Assembly (NCBI GenBank): GCA_947311285.1
Contig: CAMZKS010000043.1
Span: 1-6,895 of the forward strand
Length of the DNA stretch: 6,895 nt
Direction of reading: 5' to 3'
Source: an uncultured bacterium
Lineage (GTDB): Bacteria > Patescibacteriota > Gracilibacteria > UBA4473
This document shows positions 6,820-6,895 of this stretch, piece by piece. Positions within the stretch are counted from its first letter, which is position 1. The number at the start of each line of letters is the position of its first letter. The position numbers were made by a program, and so were the translations under genes. The notes below the pieces were generated by a model. That model searched no databases. It worked only from the letters and a program-made list of their open reading frames with translations, and was not told the origin of the DNA.

Positions 6820-6895
6820 TTATTTTTCTACCGCTAGTAATGAGTCAAAGCCCATAATATAAAGTTCTTCATTATCCACTTTAATTTCCGTTGGG
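6820..6895 (-). CDS. groES: Co-chaperonin GroES, last 24 codons (5' end outside window)
   Basis: Reading leftward from the right edge, an open frame encodes 24 residues, PTEIKVDNEE then LYIMGFDSLLAVEK, before a TAA at 6822-6820. This matches the GroES C-terminus, where a T-E-[IV]-K-[IV]-D segment is followed by [EK]-[EY]-L-[YI] and a final D-[SI]-[LI]-L-A-V. GroES is the seven-subunit lid that caps the GroEL ring. The fragment is only about a quarter of the usual ~95 residues and holds neither the mobile loop nor the start. Its position immediately upstream of groEL on the same strand strongly supports the call. The frame is uninterrupted, and truncation is by the window edge only. Confidence 0.9.
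   Translation of the reverse strand, partial: PTEIKVDNEELYIMGFDSLLAVEK

Noticed and set aside
1..6895. Alternative genetic code (TGA read as glycine or tryptophan), known in some Patescibacteria
   Set aside because: No in-frame TGA occurs in any gene, tryptophan is TGG, and the full-length proteins have normal lengths under the standard code. TGA also ends none of the six visible genes, but six is too few to conclude anything.
1..6895. A novel defence, mobile or biosynthetic system
   Set aside because: All seven genes belong to well-known housekeeping families with intact motifs, and no gap between genes is larger than about 105 bases.

Overview
The window is a compact, fully bacterial stretch of housekeeping genes. 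Every protein in it belongs to a family I recognise. I found no phage, insertion sequence, CRISPR array, rRNA or tRNA. The sequence is AT-rich, genes are packed with almost no spacing, and HrcA is about 100 residues shorter than the classical form. None of the visible starts has a convincing Shine-Dalgarno sequence. The PriA and nucleotidyltransferase sequences look most like those of Candidate Phyla Radiation (Patescibacteria) genomes. That lineage call is an inference from family resemblance and gene style, not from a marker gene, and I hold it at moderate confidence. The standard code fits: all six visible stops are TAA or TAG, and no reading frame contains an internal TGA.

Layout from left to right: (1) the 3' end of dnaE (replicative DNA polymerase III alpha), whose TAA is directly followed by the ATG of (2) a sugar-phosphate nucleotidyltransferase with a C-terminal left-handed beta-helix. 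These two read rightward. (3) hrcA, the heat-shock repressor, reads leftward and overlaps the nucleotidyltransferase stop tail-to-tail by 4 bp. (4) priA, the replication-restart helicase, reads rightward and is divergent from hrcA across only 36 bp. That gap carries a plausible hrcA promoter whose -35 box reaches into the priA start codon. (5) A convergent intergenic region between priA and groEL holds a bidirectional intrinsic terminator and one or two further hairpins. (6) groEL and (7) the last 24 codons of groES read leftward, forming a normal groES-groEL operon that enters from the right edge.

Two themes emerge. dnaE and priA act in replication and its restart. HrcA and GroES/GroEL form a known regulatory circuit in which HrcA represses the chaperonin operon and needs GroEL to fold into its active form. 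The groES promoter, where a CIRCE operator would be expected, lies outside the window. I see no evidence for a new multi-gene system. The items worth a second look are the hairpin element after groEL, the possibly leaderless hrcA transcript, the short HrcA, the general lack of ribosome binding sites, and two clamp-binding-like motifs in the polymerase fragment.
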